Positions 63,188 through 64,000 of a stretch of 64,000 nucleotides of DNA are shown here, piece after piece. The first letter of the stretch is position 1. Every line of letters begins with the position of its first letter. The stretch is from positions 9,475,226 through 9,539,225 of the forward strand of contig NZ_CP114283.1 of NCBI RefSeq assembly GCF_027107535.1, written 5' to 3'. Both the position numbers and the translations under genes were made by a program. The DNA comes from Streptomyces aurantiacus. GTDB taxonomy: Bacteria; Actinomycetota; Actinomycetes; Streptomycetales; Streptomycetaceae. Below the pieces are notes generated by a model that ran no database searches, was not told the origin of the DNA, and worked only from the letters and a program-made list of their open reading frames with translations.

Positions 63188-64000
63188 GTGGCTGACGTAC
63201 CTGCCGATCTTGCCGCAGTGTGGCCACGCGTATTGGAGCAACTTCTCGGTGAGGACCGCGGACAGGGTGTGGAGGCCAGGGACGAGCACTGGATCAAGCG
63301 CTGTCAGCCGCTGGCACTCGTGGCGGACACCGCACTGCTCGCCGTCCCGAACGAGTTCGCGAAGGGCGTCCTCGAAGGGCGCCTGGCGCCGGTCGTCAGT
63401 GAGACGCTGAGCCGCGAGTGCGGCCGCCCGATCCGGATCGCGATCACCGTCGACGACTCCGTGGGGGAGCCCTCCGCGCCCTCGGCGCCGCCCGCGCAGC
63501 AGTCCCCGTCGCGTTATGAGGAGCCCGAGCACCCGTCCGCGCAGAGCCGTGACAGTTACCGGGGGTATGGCCGGCACCGGGCGGACGACCGCATGGACGA
63601 CCGCTCCCAGGGCCGCCCCGACCAGCAGCAGCCCCACGGGGACCAGCTCCCGACGGCCCGCCCCGCGTACCCCGACTACCAGCGCCCCGCCCCCGGCGGC
63701 TGGCCGAGGCCCTCGCAGGACGACTACGGGTGGCAGCAGCAGCGGCTCGGTTTCCCGGACCGTGACCCCTACGCGTCCCCGCCCCGGGACTACCGGCAGC
63801 AGCCGGACCGGTCGCCGTACGAGCAGCGGTCCGACTACGAACAGCAGCGGCCGGACTACGACCAGCCGCGCTCCGACTACGACCAGCGCTCGGACCGCCG
63901 TGAGCGCCCGCAGCCGCCGTCTCCGTCGAACATGGGGCACGTCCACCGCGGCGGTCCCGTCGGCTCGGCGCTGCCCGCCTCCAGCGGCGCCCCGGGCCCG
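63188..64000 (+). CDS. dnaA: replication initiator DnaA, 3' end outside window
   Basis: 271 N-terminal residues are visible. Domain I: '[20 protein letters not shown]' and '[20 protein letters not shown]'. From about residue 100 the sequence is an extended Tyr/Gln/Pro/Asp/Arg-rich domain II with many 'DYxQ'-like repeats, a hallmark of Streptomyces DnaA; the AAA+ and DNA-binding domains lie beyond the edge. GTG 63188 ('VADVPADL') follows a weak GAGAGAG. It opens the origin-bordering dnaA-dnaN direction. Confidence 0.97.
   Translation, partial: MADVPADLAAVWPRVLEQLLGEDRGQGVEARDEHWIKRCQPLALVADTALLAVPNEFAKGVLEGRLAPVVSETLSRECGRPIRIAITVDDSVGEPSAPSAPPAQQSPSRYEEPEHPSAQSRDSYRGYGRHRADDRMDDRSQGRPDQQQPHGDQLPTARPAYPDYQRPAPGGWPRPSQDDYGWQQQRLGFPDRDPYASPPRDYRQQPDRSPYEQRSDYEQQRPDYDQPRSDYDQRSDRRERPQPPSPSNMGHVHRGGPVGSALPASSGAPGP

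Overview
The window is high-GC actinobacterial chromosome with all the marks of Streptomyces: GTG/TTG starts, leaderless promoters, the SsgR/SsgA pair, and the conserved block murJ-pseudokinase-sigM-anti-sigma-trxB-trxA ... parB-parA-rsmG-jag-yidC-yidD-rnpA-rpmH | dnaA. The right edge cuts dnaA, so the replication origin (between dnaA and dnaN in Streptomyces) lies just outside. The gene order matches the oriC-proximal region of model streptomycetes; the right-hand part is also syntenic with the mycobacterial oriC region.

Layout. 0-6 kb: cydA under a Rex operator, a HisC-like aminotransferase, a LacI regulator, a PPP-type metallophosphatase, a membrane protein. 6.2-8.5 kb: a small lower-GC accessory patch with an XRE/DUF5753 regulator, a convergent DUF397 protein and a 55-residue membrane peptide. 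8.5-14.5 kb: thiC with a TPP riboswitch, a YibE/F membrane protein, ssgA/ssgR, small membrane proteins, a cupin. 14.5-30.4 kb: LMW tyrosine phosphatase, a PLP lyase, regulators (LysR, MarR), Nudix, flavohemoglobin, HAD, GNATs, MFS, a heme-binding protein, a serine hydrolase, dnaB and a MATE transporter. 30.6-32.4 kb: rpsF-ssb-rpsR-rplI. 32.6-45.6 kb: cell envelope genes (FemX, alanine racemase-like, GT87-type transferase, class A PBP), a PadR regulator with inositol-phosphate synthase, MFS, CCA enzyme. 45.8-64 kb: the envelope/redox/segregation/origin block.

The strongest non-genic signal is the ParB centromere: 11 exact copies of the 14-bp palindrome GTTTCACGTGAAAC and 3 one-mismatch copies lie between 10.4 and 59.1 kb. 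They sit in unusual places: at the centre of long perfect hairpins between genes (25.6, 30.4, 44.05 and 44.1 kb), as a triple cluster (30.35-30.46 kb), inside a variable arm of the thiC TPP riboswitch (10.43 kb), over a translation start (20.9 kb), and inside coding sequences always read as V-S-R-E-T (anti-sigma gene, parA) with a one-base-off copy in parB itself. DnaA-box-like words cluster upstream of dnaB, parA and dnaA, so initiation, helicase supply and segregation genes share local control signals.

Other points of note are a GGAAT-N18-GTT SigR-type promoter before trxB, a 27-bp palindromic operator before the PadR gene, a tyrosine phosphatase whose expected general-acid Asp is Asn, and a probable minus-strand terminator antisense to the leader region of the 55-residue membrane peptide. 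No tRNA, rRNA, CRISPR array, insertion sequence or integrase was found. Functional statements rest on motif recognition by eye; no database search was run.
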